A DNA stretch of 17,022 nt from contig JBAPUB010000089.1 of the NCBI GenBank assembly GCA_049282455.1, positions 1 through 17,022 on the forward strand, given 5' to 3'. A program made the translations under genes and the position numbers. The stretch is from JBAPUB01 sp049282455 (GTDB lineage Bacteria > Actinomycetota > Actinomycetes > JAHEKZ01). Under the pieces are notes generated by a model. That model saw nothing but the letters and a program-made list of their open reading frames with translations, was not told where the DNA came from and did no database searches. Below, piece by piece: positions 1 through 7,128 of the stretch. Within the stretch, counting starts at the first letter, position 1; every line of letters begins with the position of its first letter.

Positions 1-1
1 C

Positions 2-397
2 AACGAAATGGTCGAACGGGTCGACGCCAACGCTCTGACGGCCGACCCGGCGGACGAGGCCGAGGGCTACGTCGACACCGGGTTCTTCCTGGTTGCCCTC
101 AGCGACCGCGACCTCGTCGTGGGCTGCGGGGCCCTTCAGGAGGTCGAGCCCGGCGTCGGCCAGATCCGTCGCATGTGGGTCGATCCCGTGCTGCGCGGCA
201 CGGGGATCGGACGGCGCCTGCTCTCCGCGCTCGAAGGAGCCGCCGCCGTCGCCGGGTTCGAGATCATCCGGCTCGAGGCGTACGAAGGCCTGACCGAGGC
301 GATCCTGCTGTACGAGACCAGTGGCTACATGCGCACCGAGTCAGAGAGCAACGCCCCTGCCGACCTTCGCTTCTACGAGAAGCGGCTGATGATCTGA
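2..397 (+). CDS. GNAT-family N-acetyltransferase, 5' end probably outside the window
   Basis: The visible 131 residues form the core of a GCN5-related N-acetyltransferase, which moves the acetyl group of acetyl-CoA to an amine. The acetyl-CoA pyrophosphate loop is seen as RGTGIG after the strand RRMWVDP, preceded by a VVGCGAL strand and followed by the late-motif segment LYETSGYMRTES. The first internal ATG is at position 8, but the frame stays open to the left edge and the first beta strand and helix of the fold look short. The true start is therefore probably upstream, and the gene is listed as partial. It converges on the argA-type gene with 27 bases between stops. The substrate cannot be read from the sequence. 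The two convergent acetyltransferases are only distantly alike. Confidence 0.8.
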   Translation, partial: NEMVERVDANALTADPADEAEGYVDTGFFLVALSDRDLVVGCGALQEVEPGVGQIRRMWVDPVLRGTGIGRRLLSALEGAAAVAGFEIIRLEAYEGLTEAILLYETSGYMRTESESNAPADLRFYEKRLMI

Positions 398-424
398 ACC
401 GGCTTTGGGTACAAGCGGACGAGG

Positions 425-940
425 TCAGAGCACCAGAAGCATCCGTGAGTTGCCCAACGTGTTCGGTTTGACCCGTTCCAGCCCGAGGAACTCGGCCACA
501 CCTTCGTCGTAGGACTGCAGCAGCTGCTCGAACACATCGTGGCTCACCGGAGTCCCGTCGATCTCAGCGAACCCGTGCCTCATGAAGAAGTCGACCTCGA
601 AGGTCAACGTGAACAGGCGGGTGACCCCGACATCGCGGGCCTGGCGCAGCAGGCGCTCCAGCAGCAGGTGACCGATGCCCCTGCCGCGGACACGGGGGTC
701 GACCGCGAGCGTGCGGACCTCGGCGAGGTCCTCCCACAGCACGTGCAGGGCACCGCAACCGACCATCTCGCCATCGACTTCGGCGACGTAGAACTCCTGG
801 ACGTCCTCGAACAACGTGACCGTCGCCTTGCTGAGCAGGATTCGCTCGGCCGCGTAGGTGTCCACCAGCGCGCGGATCGTGGTGACATCTGATGTTCGGG
901 CCTCACGGATGAGGACGTCGAGCGGCTGGCCAGAAGTCAT
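425..940 (-). CDS. argA: Amino-acid N-acetyltransferase (Rv2747-type N-acetylglutamate synthase)
   Basis: This 171-residue single-domain GNAT enzyme is the short actinobacterial ArgA type, which acetylates glutamate (or glutamine) to open arginine synthesis. It lacks the amino-acid-kinase domain of E. coli ArgA. Visible marks are EFYVAEVDGEMVGCGALHV, the acetyl-CoA loop RGRGIG (about residues 85-90), the segment RLFTLTFEVDFFMRHGF, and the C-terminus KPNTLGNSRMLLVL, which agrees closely with my recollection of M. tuberculosis Rv2747. It starts at ATG 940, eight bases after the lysS stop, and has no clear Shine-Dalgarno sequence, so it is probably co-transcribed with lysS. In M. tuberculosis the homologue is not beside lysS, so the pairing is a feature of this lineage. 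Family assignment is firm; the exact substrate is inferred. Confidence 0.88.
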   Translation of the reverse strand: MTSGQPLDVLIREARTSDVTTIRALVDTYAAERILLSKATVTLFEDVQEFYVAEVDGEMVGCGALHVLWEDLAEVRTLAVDPRVRGRGIGHLLLERLLRQARDVGVTRLFTLTFEVDFFMRHGFAEIDGTPVSHDVFEQLLQSYDEGVAEFLGLERVKPNTLGNSRMLLVL

Positions 941-948
941 GACGGGGA

Positions 949-2457
949 CTACTCGGGCTTCACGAGGGGGAACAGAATCGTGTCGCGCACCCCGAGGCCG
1001 GTGAGGGTCATCATCAGCCGGTCGATGCCCATGCCCTGCCCGCCCGTCGGCGGCATGCCGTACTCCAGAGCGCGCAAGAAGTCCTCGTCGAGACGCATGG
1101 CCTCGAGGTCGCCACGGTCAGCGCGCGCAGCCTGCTGCACGAACCGCTCGCGCTGGTCGATCGGGTCGATGAGCTCGGAGTAGCCCGTGCCCTGCTCGGC
1201 CCCCCAGCACACGAGGTCCCACTTCTCGGTCAGCCTCGGGTCCTCGCGGTGAACCCTCGTCAGTGGGGCGTTCTCCTTCGGGAAGTCCTTGTAGAAGACC
1301 GGTGTCGTGGTCTTGGACTCGACGAGCACCACGTACAGCTCCTCCAGCAGCATCCCGACGCTGGCGTCAGCGGGCTCGTCGACCCCGAACTTGTCCGCGT
1401 AGGCGCGCAGCACCTCGACCGGAGTGTCGAGACCGACGTCCTCGCCCAAGGCCTCCGACAGTGAACCGATGACCGTCTTGACCGGCCAGTCGCCGGACAG
1501 GTCGAACTCGTGGATGGACCCGTCAGGCTGGACCCGCCTGGCGACCGGGGCACCGAACGCCGCGGTCGCAGCCTGCTGGATGATGTGCTGGGTCAGCAGG
1601 CGCATCGTGTCGTAGTCGCCGTACGACTCGTACATCTCCAGCATCGTGAACTCGGGGTTGTGCGACGAGTCGGCGCCTTCGTTCCGGAAGTTCCGGTTGA
1701 TCTCGAAGACCCGGTCGGCACCCCCGACGATCAGCCGCTTCAGGTAGAGCTCGGGAGCAATCCGCAGGTACAACGCCATGTCGTAGGCGTTGATGTGCGT
1801 GACGAACGGCCGCGCGTTCGCCCCGCCGTGCATCACCTGCAGCATGGGCGTCTCGACCTCGATGAACCCGCGCTCCTGGAGCGACTCACGCAGGCTGCGC
1901 ACGACGGCCGTTCGCATCAGCATCATCTCGCGGGCCTCGGGACGCACGATGAGGTCGACGTAACGCTGTCTCACGCGCTGCTCGGGGTCGGACAGCCCCT
2001 TGTGCTTGTCCGGCAGCGGCCGCAGGCACTTGCTGGTGATCACGAAGCTGTCGGCCAGCACGCTCAGCTCGCCACGCCGACTCGAGATCACCTCACCGGT
2101 CACTCCGACGTGGTCGCCGAGGTCGACGTCTGACTTCCACTGCTTGAGGAGCAGCTCCCCGCTGTCATCGAGGGTGAGCATCACCTGGATCTCGGCGTCG
2201 GCCTCACGCAGCGTCGCGAAGGCGATCTTGCCACTGACCCGGTTGAGCATGACCCGACCCGCGATGCCCACCCGCTGTCCGGTCGCCACATCTGGCTCGA
2301 GGTCGGGGAACTGCGTGCGCAGTGCCGCGACCGTCGTCGTCCGCGGGTAGTCGAACTCGTACGCGTCACGACCCTCGCCGCGGATCCGTTCCAGCTTCTC
2401 GCGGCGCACCTGCATCTGCTCGGGGATGCTGTCCGATGGCAGCTGCGGGGTGCTCAT
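949..2457 (-). CDS. lysS: Lysine--tRNA ligase, class II
   Basis: LysS attaches lysine to tRNA-Lys using ATP. The 502-residue protein has the normal length and order: an N-terminal OB-fold anticodon-binding domain (about 63-142), then the class II catalytic core. Motif 2 is seen as FRNEGADSSHNPEF (257-270), followed by EMY, which corresponds to the E. coli lysine-binding Glu278 and Tyr280. Motif 3 ends GIDR at 477-480. The lysine-pocket loop reads EQGTGYSEL where E. coli has a GNGFSEL type; Thr for Asn there is, as I recall, usual in actinobacterial LysRS. The frame is open for another 120 codons upstream, but the OB-fold needs only the ATG at 2457, and a TAGCCT hexamer lies eight bases before it. 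It heads a unit with the argA-type gene, and diverges from a methyltransferase across 44 bases. Confidence 0.96.
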   Translation of the reverse strand: MSTPQLPSDSIPEQMQVRREKLERIRGEGRDAYEFDYPRTTTVAALRTQFPDLEPDVATGQRVGIAGRVMLNRVSGKIAFATLREADAEIQVMLTLDDSGELLLKQWKSDVDLGDHVGVTGEVISSRRGELSVLADSFVITSKCLRPLPDKHKGLSDPEQRVRQRYVDLIVRPEAREMMLMRTAVVRSLRESLQERGFIEVETPMLQVMHGGANARPFVTHINAYDMALYLRIAPELYLKRLIVGGADRVFEINRNFRNEGADSSHNPEFTMLEMYESYGDYDTMRLLTQHIIQQAATAAFGAPVARRVQPDGSIHEFDLSGDWPVKTVIGSLSEALGEDVGLDTPVEVLRAYADKFGVDEPADASVGMLLEELYVVLVESKTTTPVFYKDFPKENAPLTRVHREDPRLTEKWDLVCWGAEQGTGYSELIDPIDQRERFVQQAARADRGDLEAMRLDEDFLRALEYGMPPTGGQGMGIDRLMMTLTGLGVRDTILFPLVKPE

Positions 2458-2465
2458 GACCGACC

Positions 2466-2471
2466 AGGCTA
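2466..2471 (-). promoter_or_regulatory. Candidate -10 hexamer TAGCCT of lysS
   Basis: Read on the minus strand, TAGCCT matches the actinobacterial -10 pattern TAnnnT and ends eight bases before the lysS ATG. Transcription would start at or within a base or two of the start codon, giving a leaderless or nearly leaderless mRNA. No convincing -35 box or Shine-Dalgarno sequence is visible. The same hexamer precedes the small PH-domain gene. Confidence 0.5.
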
Positions 2472-2501
2472 CCGAGCGGGCCTCCGTGGCAGCATCTACA
2501 T

Positions 2502-3269
2502 ATGGACGCAGGACGTGACGCACACTCCGGCAGGGGGGTTCCCGCGGAGACACGACGGCTGTCCTTCGGGGAGCGAGCCGCCGAGTACGACCGCTACCGC
2601 CCGTCCTACCCACCCGAAGCCGTCCTGTGGGCGATCGGTGAACAACGGCAACGGGTCGTCGACGTCGGAGCCGGCACGGGTCTGCTCTCAGGAGTCCTTG
2701 TTCGCTGTGGTCACCAGGTCGTGGCCGTCGAGCCCGACCGGGGAATGCGGGATCAAGCCACGACCCGGCTCGGGGCAGACGTCGAGGTCGTCGACGGTTC
2801 GGCTGAGTCCCTCCCACTCGAAGACGAGTCCGTGGATGCGCTCTTCGTGGCCCAGGCGTTCCACTGGTTCGACCTCACCGTCGCCCTGCCGGAGATGGCC
2901 CGAGTGGTACGCCCCGGTGGTCACCTCGTCGTCTTGTGGAACGTCCGCGACGACGACGTCGACTGGGTGGAGGCCCTGTCAGCGATCGTCGGACGAAGTG
3001 ACGCGCGCTCGGGCTCTCGGGACCTGGGCGTGCCCGAGATCGAACCGTGGTTCGGGCGGGTGGAGCGCGCCACGTTCCGCAACCACCAGACCCTGGACGC
3101 CGACGCGCTGGTCGGGCTTGTCGACACCTACAGCCACGTCGCGCTGCACCCGGACCGGAACCGCACGCTCTCGCAGGTGCGAGACCTGTCGATCGACCAT
3201 CCGGGGCTCGCGGGCCGCACCACCTTCGACCTTCCCTACGAGACGATCGTGTACCGAGCGCGACGCTGA
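2502..3269 (+). CDS. Class I SAM-dependent methyltransferase (Methyltransf_11 type)
   Basis: This is a 255-residue soluble methyltransferase of the Rossmann-like class I fold. SAM-binding motif I is VDVGAGTGLL (53-62), the acidic residue after the second strand is in VAVEPD (74-79), and the post-core segment AFHWFD (119-124) is followed by EMARVVRPGGHLVVLWN. The N-terminal FGERAAEYDRYRPSYP is typical of actinobacterial small-molecule methyltransferases of this group. The substrate is unknown. It starts at ATG 2502, with a degenerate hexamer CAGCAT six bases upstream; a later GTG near codon 13 is possible because the first dozen residues carry no conserved feature. It is alone on its strand, diverges from lysS and runs into coaX tail to tail with four bases between stops. 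Confidence 0.88.
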   Translation: MDAGRDAHSGRGVPAETRRLSFGERAAEYDRYRPSYPPEAVLWAIGEQRQRVVDVGAGTGLLSGVLVRCGHQVVAVEPDRGMRDQATTRLGADVEVVDGSAESLPLEDESVDALFVAQAFHWFDLTVALPEMARVVRPGGHLVVLWNVRDDDVDWVEALSAIVGRSDARSGSRDLGVPEIEPWFGRVERATFRNHQTLDADALVGLVDTYSHVALHPDRNRTLSQVRDLSIDHPGLAGRTTFDLPYETIVYRARR

Positions 3270-3273
3270 CCGA

Positions 3274-4038
3274 TCAGGTGTCCTGGTTGCGCTCGAACAC
3301 CAGCCGTAGACCGTGCAGGGTGAGGTCCGGCTCGTGGTCGGTCACTGACTCGGTCTCACCGATGACGATGGGTGCAAGCCCTCCGGTGGCGATCACTGCC
3401 GTGACCTCGACCCCCAGCTCGGCAATGATCCGTCGGACCAGGCCGTCGACCTGTCCGGCGAACCCGTACAACGCTCCCGACTGCAGTGCCTCGACGGTGT
3501 TCTTCCCGATCACCGTCCGAGGAGCCACCAGCTCGACCTTGCGAAGCTGGGCCGCACGCTGAGCCAGTGCCTCGAGGGAGATCTCGATCCCGGGCGCCAG
3601 GGCGCCGCCGAGGAACTCGCCTCTTGCACTGACGACGTCGAGGTTGGTCGACGTCCCGAAGTCGACGACGATGCACGGTCCGCCGAACATCTCGTGGGCG
3701 GCCAGAGTGTTGACGATCCGGTCGCTTCCGACCTCCTTGGGGTTGTCGGTCAGGATCGGGACGCCGGTGCGGATGCCCGGCTCGACGATCACGGTCGGCA
3801 GATGCGGGTAGTAGCGCTCGAGCATCGCGCGCAGCTCGTGCAGCACCGACGGAACGGTGGAGCACAGGCAGATCCCGGTGATGGGTGGTTCGTCCTGGAG
3901 AAGCCCTCGGTAGGTGAGCACCATCTCGTCTGCGGTTGCACGTGCGTCGGTCTTGATCCGCCAGGACTGCTCGAGGCGTTCACCGTCGAAGAGTCCCAGC
4001 ACGGTGTGGGTGTTACCCACGTCTATCGCCAGCAGCAC
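3274..4038 (-). CDS. coaX: Type III pantothenate kinase
   Basis: CoaX phosphorylates pantothenate, the first step from vitamin B5 to coenzyme A. The 254-residue length is normal. The ASKHA-fold phosphate loop DVGNTHT is at 6-12, the pantothenate and catalytic segment EVGSDRIVN at 102-110 (catalytic Asp106, family consensus GADR), and the second phosphate loop DFGTST at 126-131, followed by GGALAPGIEIS. It starts at GTG 4038, three bases after the panC stop, so it is translated from the DUF2520-panC-coaX mRNA. In M. tuberculosis panD (aspartate decarboxylase) sits between panC and coaX; here it is absent. Ser105 in place of the usual alanine is a minor change. Confidence 0.95.
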   Translation of the reverse strand: MLLAIDVGNTHTVLGLFDGERLEQSWRIKTDARATADEMVLTYRGLLQDEPPITGICLCSTVPSVLHELRAMLERYYPHLPTVIVEPGIRTGVPILTDNPKEVGSDRIVNTLAAHEMFGGPCIVVDFGTSTNLDVVSARGEFLGGALAPGIEISLEALAQRAAQLRKVELVAPRTVIGKNTVEALQSGALYGFAGQVDGLVRRIIAELGVEVTAVIATGGLAPIVIGETESVTDHEPDLTLHGLRLVFERNQDT

Positions 4039-4041
4039 GGG

Positions 4042-4905
4042 TCAGCTCCCCCCAAACGTCACTGAGGTGTTGTCGATGAGTCGCGTCGGTCCCACCCGGG
4101 CCGCGACGAGCACGATCGCCTCGCCGACGTGGTCCTCGGCCACCGGCGTGAACGTCGCGGGGTCGACCAGGGCCACGTAGTCGGTGTCGACACCCGGGGC
4201 CGCCGAGAGGATCTCGGACACGGCGCGGACCACCTCACCGGGCCCAGTCCGGCCCGACAGGTGCTGGGCGCGGACCAACGCCTGCCACAGCGCCAGGGCC
4301 GAGTGGCGGTCCTGCGGTCCGAGGTAGGTGTTCCGGCTGGACAGCGCCAACCCGGACTCGTCCCGCACGGTTGGCACAGCAACGACCTCGACGGGCAGGT
4401 CGAGGTCCTCGACCATCCGGCCGATCAGCCACAGCTGTTGGGCGTCCTTGCGACCGAAGAACGCGAGGTCCGGGTCGATCAGGTGCAGCAGCTTGGCCAC
4501 GACGGTGAGGACTCCGTCGAAGTGACCGGGTCGGCTACGGCCCTCAAGGACGTCGCCGACGGCTCCGGCCGACACGGTCACCATCGGTTCGCCCAACGGG
4601 TAGACCTCGTCGACACCTGGAGCGAAAACCAGGTCGACTCCTTCGCGCCGGCACAGCTCGAGGTCGACGTCGAACGTCCGGGGGTACTTGCTCAGGTCCT
4701 CTCCCGGTGCGAACTGAAGCGGGTTCAAGAACTCCGTCACGACGACGACAGCACTGCGTTGCCTGGCCTGGCGGATCAGCTCCACATGGCCTGCGTGCAG
4801 TGCGCCCATGGTCATGACGACGGCCACCGGACCCACGGTGCCGTCCTGGGTGGCCTTCGCACGCATGCGCGCGAGATCGTCGCGGGTGCGCGCCACGGCG
4901 GTCAT
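4042..4905 (-). CDS. panC: Pantothenate synthetase (pantoate--beta-alanine ligase)
   Basis: PanC joins pantoate and beta-alanine through a pantoyl-adenylate intermediate, making pantothenate. At 287 residues it is the normal size. It shows the HIGH-like signature in MTMGALHAGH (31-40), the NPLQF segment (61-65) followed by KYPRTFDVD, the ATP-contacting FFGRKDAQQL, and the KMSKS-like SGLALSSRNTYL. One odd residue is Glu58 in VTEFLNP, where E. coli and M. tuberculosis have isoleucine in SIFVNP. Its ATG overlaps the DUF2520 stop as ATGA, and coaX follows three bases after its stop, so the three genes form one operon. The substrate beta-alanine must come from a panD elsewhere or from another route. 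Confidence 0.95.
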   Translation of the reverse strand: MTAVARTRDDLARMRAKATQDGTVGPVAVVMTMGALHAGHVELIRQARQRSAVVVVTEFLNPLQFAPGEDLSKYPRTFDVDLELCRREGVDLVFAPGVDEVYPLGEPMVTVSAGAVGDVLEGRSRPGHFDGVLTVVAKLLHLIDPDLAFFGRKDAQQLWLIGRMVEDLDLPVEVVAVPTVRDESGLALSSRNTYLGPQDRHSALALWQALVRAQHLSGRTGPGEVVRAVSEILSAAPGVDTDYVALVDPATFTPVAEDHVGEAIVLVAARVGPTRLIDNTSVTFGGS

Positions 4906-5882
4906 CGGGTGCGCTCGGAGTCGGAGAGCACGTCGAGCAGCGACTCCGCATGGACCGCGTCGAGCAGACCGCTGGCCAGGGCCCGGTCGGCCGTGAGCCG
5001 GGCCAGTGCGACATACGCAGCCCGCGTGCTCGGCGAGACCTCCTCGATGGCCGCGACGTGTGCTGCCACAGTCTGTGCGTCACCTCGAGCCACCGGGCCG
5101 GTCAGTGCCGCGTCGCCCGAACGCAAGGCGTTGTCGAGCGCAGCACTCAGCAACGGTCCCAGCAGCCGGGCGGGGTCCTCGACGCCAGCAGCCGCCAAGA
5201 GCTCCGACGACGACGCGACCAAAGTGACCAGATGGTTGGCCGAGTGCGCGAGGGCCGCGTGGTACAGCTCGCGGTGCTCGTCGTCGACGGCGACCGGCTC
5301 CGCTCCCATCTCCAGCACGAGCGCGTCGGCGATCGGCATCAGTGCCTCGGGCGCAGACACGCCGAACACGCACCCGGCGAGCCGCGTGAGATCGATCGAC
5401 GTGCCGGTGAATGTCATGACCGGGTGCAGCGCCAGCGGGAGGGCGCCGACCCGAGTGGCCGGCTCGAGCACGTGCGTGCCCCAGCGGCCACTGGTGTGGA
5501 CCACGAGCTGGCCTCGGCTGACCACGCCGGCGGAGACCAACCCGCGCACGAGGTCGGCGAGTGAGTCGTCGGGCACGGCCAGGAGCAGGAGGTCCGCTGA
5601 AGCTGCGACGTCCGGTGGGGGCAGCAGCGGAACCCCCGGAAGCAGAGCCTCGGCCCGGGCGACCGACCGGTCGGAGACCCCGGACGCCGCGACCACCCGG
5701 TGCCCGGCCCGGGTCAGCGCCGCCCCCAGCACCGCCCCGACCCGACCCGCCCCGATCACCCCGACCGTCAGCCGCCCGGGGCGCTGCGTGGGAGACGTGG
5801 CCAGCGAAGGTTCGGAGGACGACGACGACGCGACGCGGGACGTCGACAGGTCCGGGTCGGCCGGGTCGGTCGGGTGAGCCAT
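4902..5882 (-). CDS. Rossmann-like plus DUF2520 domain protein (Rv3603c type)
   Basis: This 326-residue protein has an N-terminal NAD(P)-binding Rossmann domain with GAGRVG at 44-49 and a strand-helix pattern to about residue 165, followed by an all-helical DUF2520 domain containing LYHAALAHSANHLVTL. The fold resembles 6-phosphogluconate dehydrogenase and ketopantoate reductase. M. tuberculosis has the same protein (Rv3603c) directly before panC. Here the stop overlaps the panC ATG by ATGA, so a role beside pantothenate synthesis, such as ketopantoate reduction, is plausible but unproven. The chosen ATG 5882 gives a 38-residue low-complexity leader rich in Asp, Pro and Ser, including a run of five serines. 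A start closer to the Rossmann strand is possible. The open frame further upstream to 6404 lies antisense to the MidA-type gene and is rejected. Confidence 0.85.
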   Translation of the reverse strand: MAHPTDPADPDLSTSRVASSSSSEPSLATSPTQRPGRLTVGVIGAGRVGAVLGAALTRAGHRVVAASGVSDRSVARAEALLPGVPLLPPPDVAASADLLLLAVPDDSLADLVRGLVSAGVVSRGQLVVHTSGRWGTHVLEPATRVGALPLALHPVMTFTGTSIDLTRLAGCVFGVSAPEALMPIADALVLEMGAEPVAVDDEHRELYHAALAHSANHLVTLVASSSELLAAAGVEDPARLLGPLLSAALDNALRSGDAALTGPVARGDAQTVAAHVAAIEEVSPSTRAAYVALARLTADRALASGLLDAVHAESLLDVLSDSERTR

Positions 5883-5926
5883 TCCAGGTTCCAGTCCTCG
5901 AGGGGTACCGGACGGTGGTCGGCACC

Positions 5927-5932
5927 AGCGTA
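5927..5932 (-). promoter_or_regulatory. Candidate -10 hexamer TACGCT of the DUF2520-panC-coaX operon
   Basis: Read on the minus strand, TACGCT fits TAnnnT and lies 44 bases before the ATG at 5882. The implied leader of about 38 bases carries a purine-rich GAGGA some 12 bases before the ATG, which is long for a Shine-Dalgarno spacing. It faces the MidA-side promoter across a 12-base palindrome. Confidence 0.3.
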
Positions 5933-5936
5933 GGGT

Positions 5937-5948
5937 GCGGGCGCCCGC
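5937..5948. promoter_or_regulatory. Perfect 12-base palindrome GCGGGCGCCCGC between two divergent promoters
   Basis: The sequence is its own reverse complement. It lies between the candidate -10 of the DUF2520 operon (minus) and directly abuts the candidate -10 TAGCGT of the MidA-type gene (plus), where a repressor would act on both. GC-rich palindromes arise readily in this base composition, so an operator role is only a suggestion. Confidence 0.3.
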
Positions 5949-5954
5949 TAGCGT
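5949..5954 (+). promoter_or_regulatory. Candidate -10 hexamer TAGCGT of the MidA-type gene
   Basis: TAGCGT fits TAnnnT and ends seven bases before the GTG at 5962. Transcription from it would begin at that GTG, making a leaderless mRNA. No Shine-Dalgarno sequence precedes the GTG or the ATG that follows it at 5965. A second possible -10, TAGGGT, is at 5931-5936. Confidence 0.45.
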
Positions 5955-5961
5955 CCACCCG

Positions 5962-7128
5962 GTGATGACCTGGCAGGCCGCGATGCAGTCCGCGCTGTAC
6001 GGACCGCACGGCTTCTTCACCGCCGGCGAGGGTCCTTCGGCCCACTTCCGGACCAGCGCACACACCGGTCCCCTGTTCGCCACGGCCGTGCTCTCGCTGC
6101 TTCGCCGGGTCGACGACGCACTCGGGCGACCACCCCGACTCGACCTGGTCGACGTCGGCGCCGGCCGGGGTGAGCTGCTCACGCACATCGCCACCCAGCT
6201 CGACCTGACCAGCGATGACGAGCTCCTGGACCGCCTGCACATCGTCGCCGTGGAGCTTGCGCCTCGACCGGATGCTTCGCATCCGAGCATCTCCTGGACC
6301 GACGTGGTGCCGGACCGCGTTGTGGGTCTCGTGCTGGCCAACGAGTGGCTGGACAACGTGCCGCTCGACGTCGTCGAGGTCACGACGAGCGGAGCACGCA
6401 CCATCGAGGTGGACCCGACGACAGGTGACGAGGCACCCGCGGGCCCGGTCGACGATGAGGACCTTCGCTGGCTTCAGCACTGGTGGCCGCCGGAGTCCGC
6501 CCACGTCGGTGACCGCCTCGAGTGCGGCGCCACCCGGGACCGGGCGTGGGCGGACGTCGTCGCACACGTGGACCGCGGGGTCGCGGTGGCCATCGACTAC
6601 GGGCACCTCCGGGCGCAGCGTCAGTCGCGCGCGTTCGCCGGCGGGACGCTCACCGCCTACCGCGCCGGTCGGATGGTCGCCGCCGTCCCGGACGGCTCGT
6701 GCGACATCACCGCGCACGTGGCGATGGACTCCTGCGGCCAGGCAGGACGCAGCGCGGGCGCCACAGCCACATTGCTCATGACGCAGCGAGAGGCCCTCGA
6801 GGCCCTGGGGGTCAGTGGGGGACGACCTCCGCTGTCCCGGGCGTCGTCAGCACCTGCGGAGTACCTCGCCGCCCTCGCCAACGCCGGGGTCGCAGCCGAG
6901 CTGCGCGACCCGGCGGGGCTCGGTGCCTTCCTCTGGCTGGTTCAGGGCAGACGCATCGAGATTTCCGACGTGCTGCCGGCCGCCGGTGGGGCCGGGTCGG
7001 CTGCCAGCCGCTTGGACCGACGGATGAGCGACACGGCCACGAGCGCCGCGGCAACCGTCAGGGCGACCAGCAGTCCGAGCGCCATCGCACCGAACGCAAC
7101 GGCACCTGCCACGCCGAAGCCTGCGTAG
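5962..7128 (+). CDS. MidA/NDUFAF7-type SAM-dependent methyltransferase (COG1565)
   Basis: The family includes mitochondrial NDUFAF7/MidA, a protein-arginine methyltransferase that symmetrically dimethylates an arginine of the complex I subunit NDUFS2. Family marks are the N-terminal QSALYGPHGFF, FRTSAHTGPLFATAV, SAM motif I VDVGAGRGELL, LANEWLDNVPLDVVEV (family NE-D-P block), VAIDYGH, GGTLTAYRAGR and DGSCDITAHV. The start is taken as GTG 5962 because a TAGCGT hexamer lies seven bases upstream; ATG 5965 is equivalent, and GTG 5935 would put the start ahead of that promoter. The product is 388 residues. The last 56 (from base 6958) are Ala/Ser/Thr/Pro-rich, follow the likely natural end WLVQGRRI, and lie antisense to the second membrane helix of the next gene. 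A NuoD homologue, the family's likely substrate, is coded 4.2 kb downstream on the same strand. Confidence 0.85.
   Translation: MMTWQAAMQSALYGPHGFFTAGEGPSAHFRTSAHTGPLFATAVLSLLRRVDDALGRPPRLDLVDVGAGRGELLTHIATQLDLTSDDELLDRLHIVAVELAPRPDASHPSISWTDVVPDRVVGLVLANEWLDNVPLDVVEVTTSGARTIEVDPTTGDEAPAGPVDDEDLRWLQHWWPPESAHVGDRLECGATRDRAWADVVAHVDRGVAVAIDYGHLRAQRQSRAFAGGTLTAYRAGRMVAAVPDGSCDITAHVAMDSCGQAGRSAGATATLLMTQREALEALGVSGGRPPLSRASSAPAEYLAALANAGVAAELRDPAGLGAFLWLVQGRRIEISDVLPAAGGAGSAASRLDRRMSDTATSAAATVRATSSPSAIAPNATAPATPKPA

Noticed and set aside
1140..1200. Thr in place of the E. coli Asn424 lysine-pocket residue in LysRS (EQGTGYSEL)
   Set aside because: As I recall, actinobacterial LysRS including that of M. 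tuberculosis has a similar GT-type loop, so this is lineage variation and not a sign of changed specificity.
2458..2817. 120-codon N-terminal extension of lysS
   Set aside because: It is Arg/Pro-rich, lies antisense to the methyltransferase start, and is not part of known LysRS. The ATG at 2457 gives a normal-length enzyme.
5821..5876. Short GACGACGACG and GGGTCGG repeats at the start of the DUF2520 gene
   Set aside because: They encode the Ser-run and Asp/Pro-rich N-terminal leader of the protein and are ordinary low-complexity coding sequence.
4129..5877. A 582-codon open frame on the plus strand across panC and DUF2520
   Set aside because: It lies antisense to two genes with clear family motifs, its product is Arg/Ser/Ala/Thr-rich low-complexity sequence with no recognisable domain, and long antisense frames are expected in GC-rich DNA.
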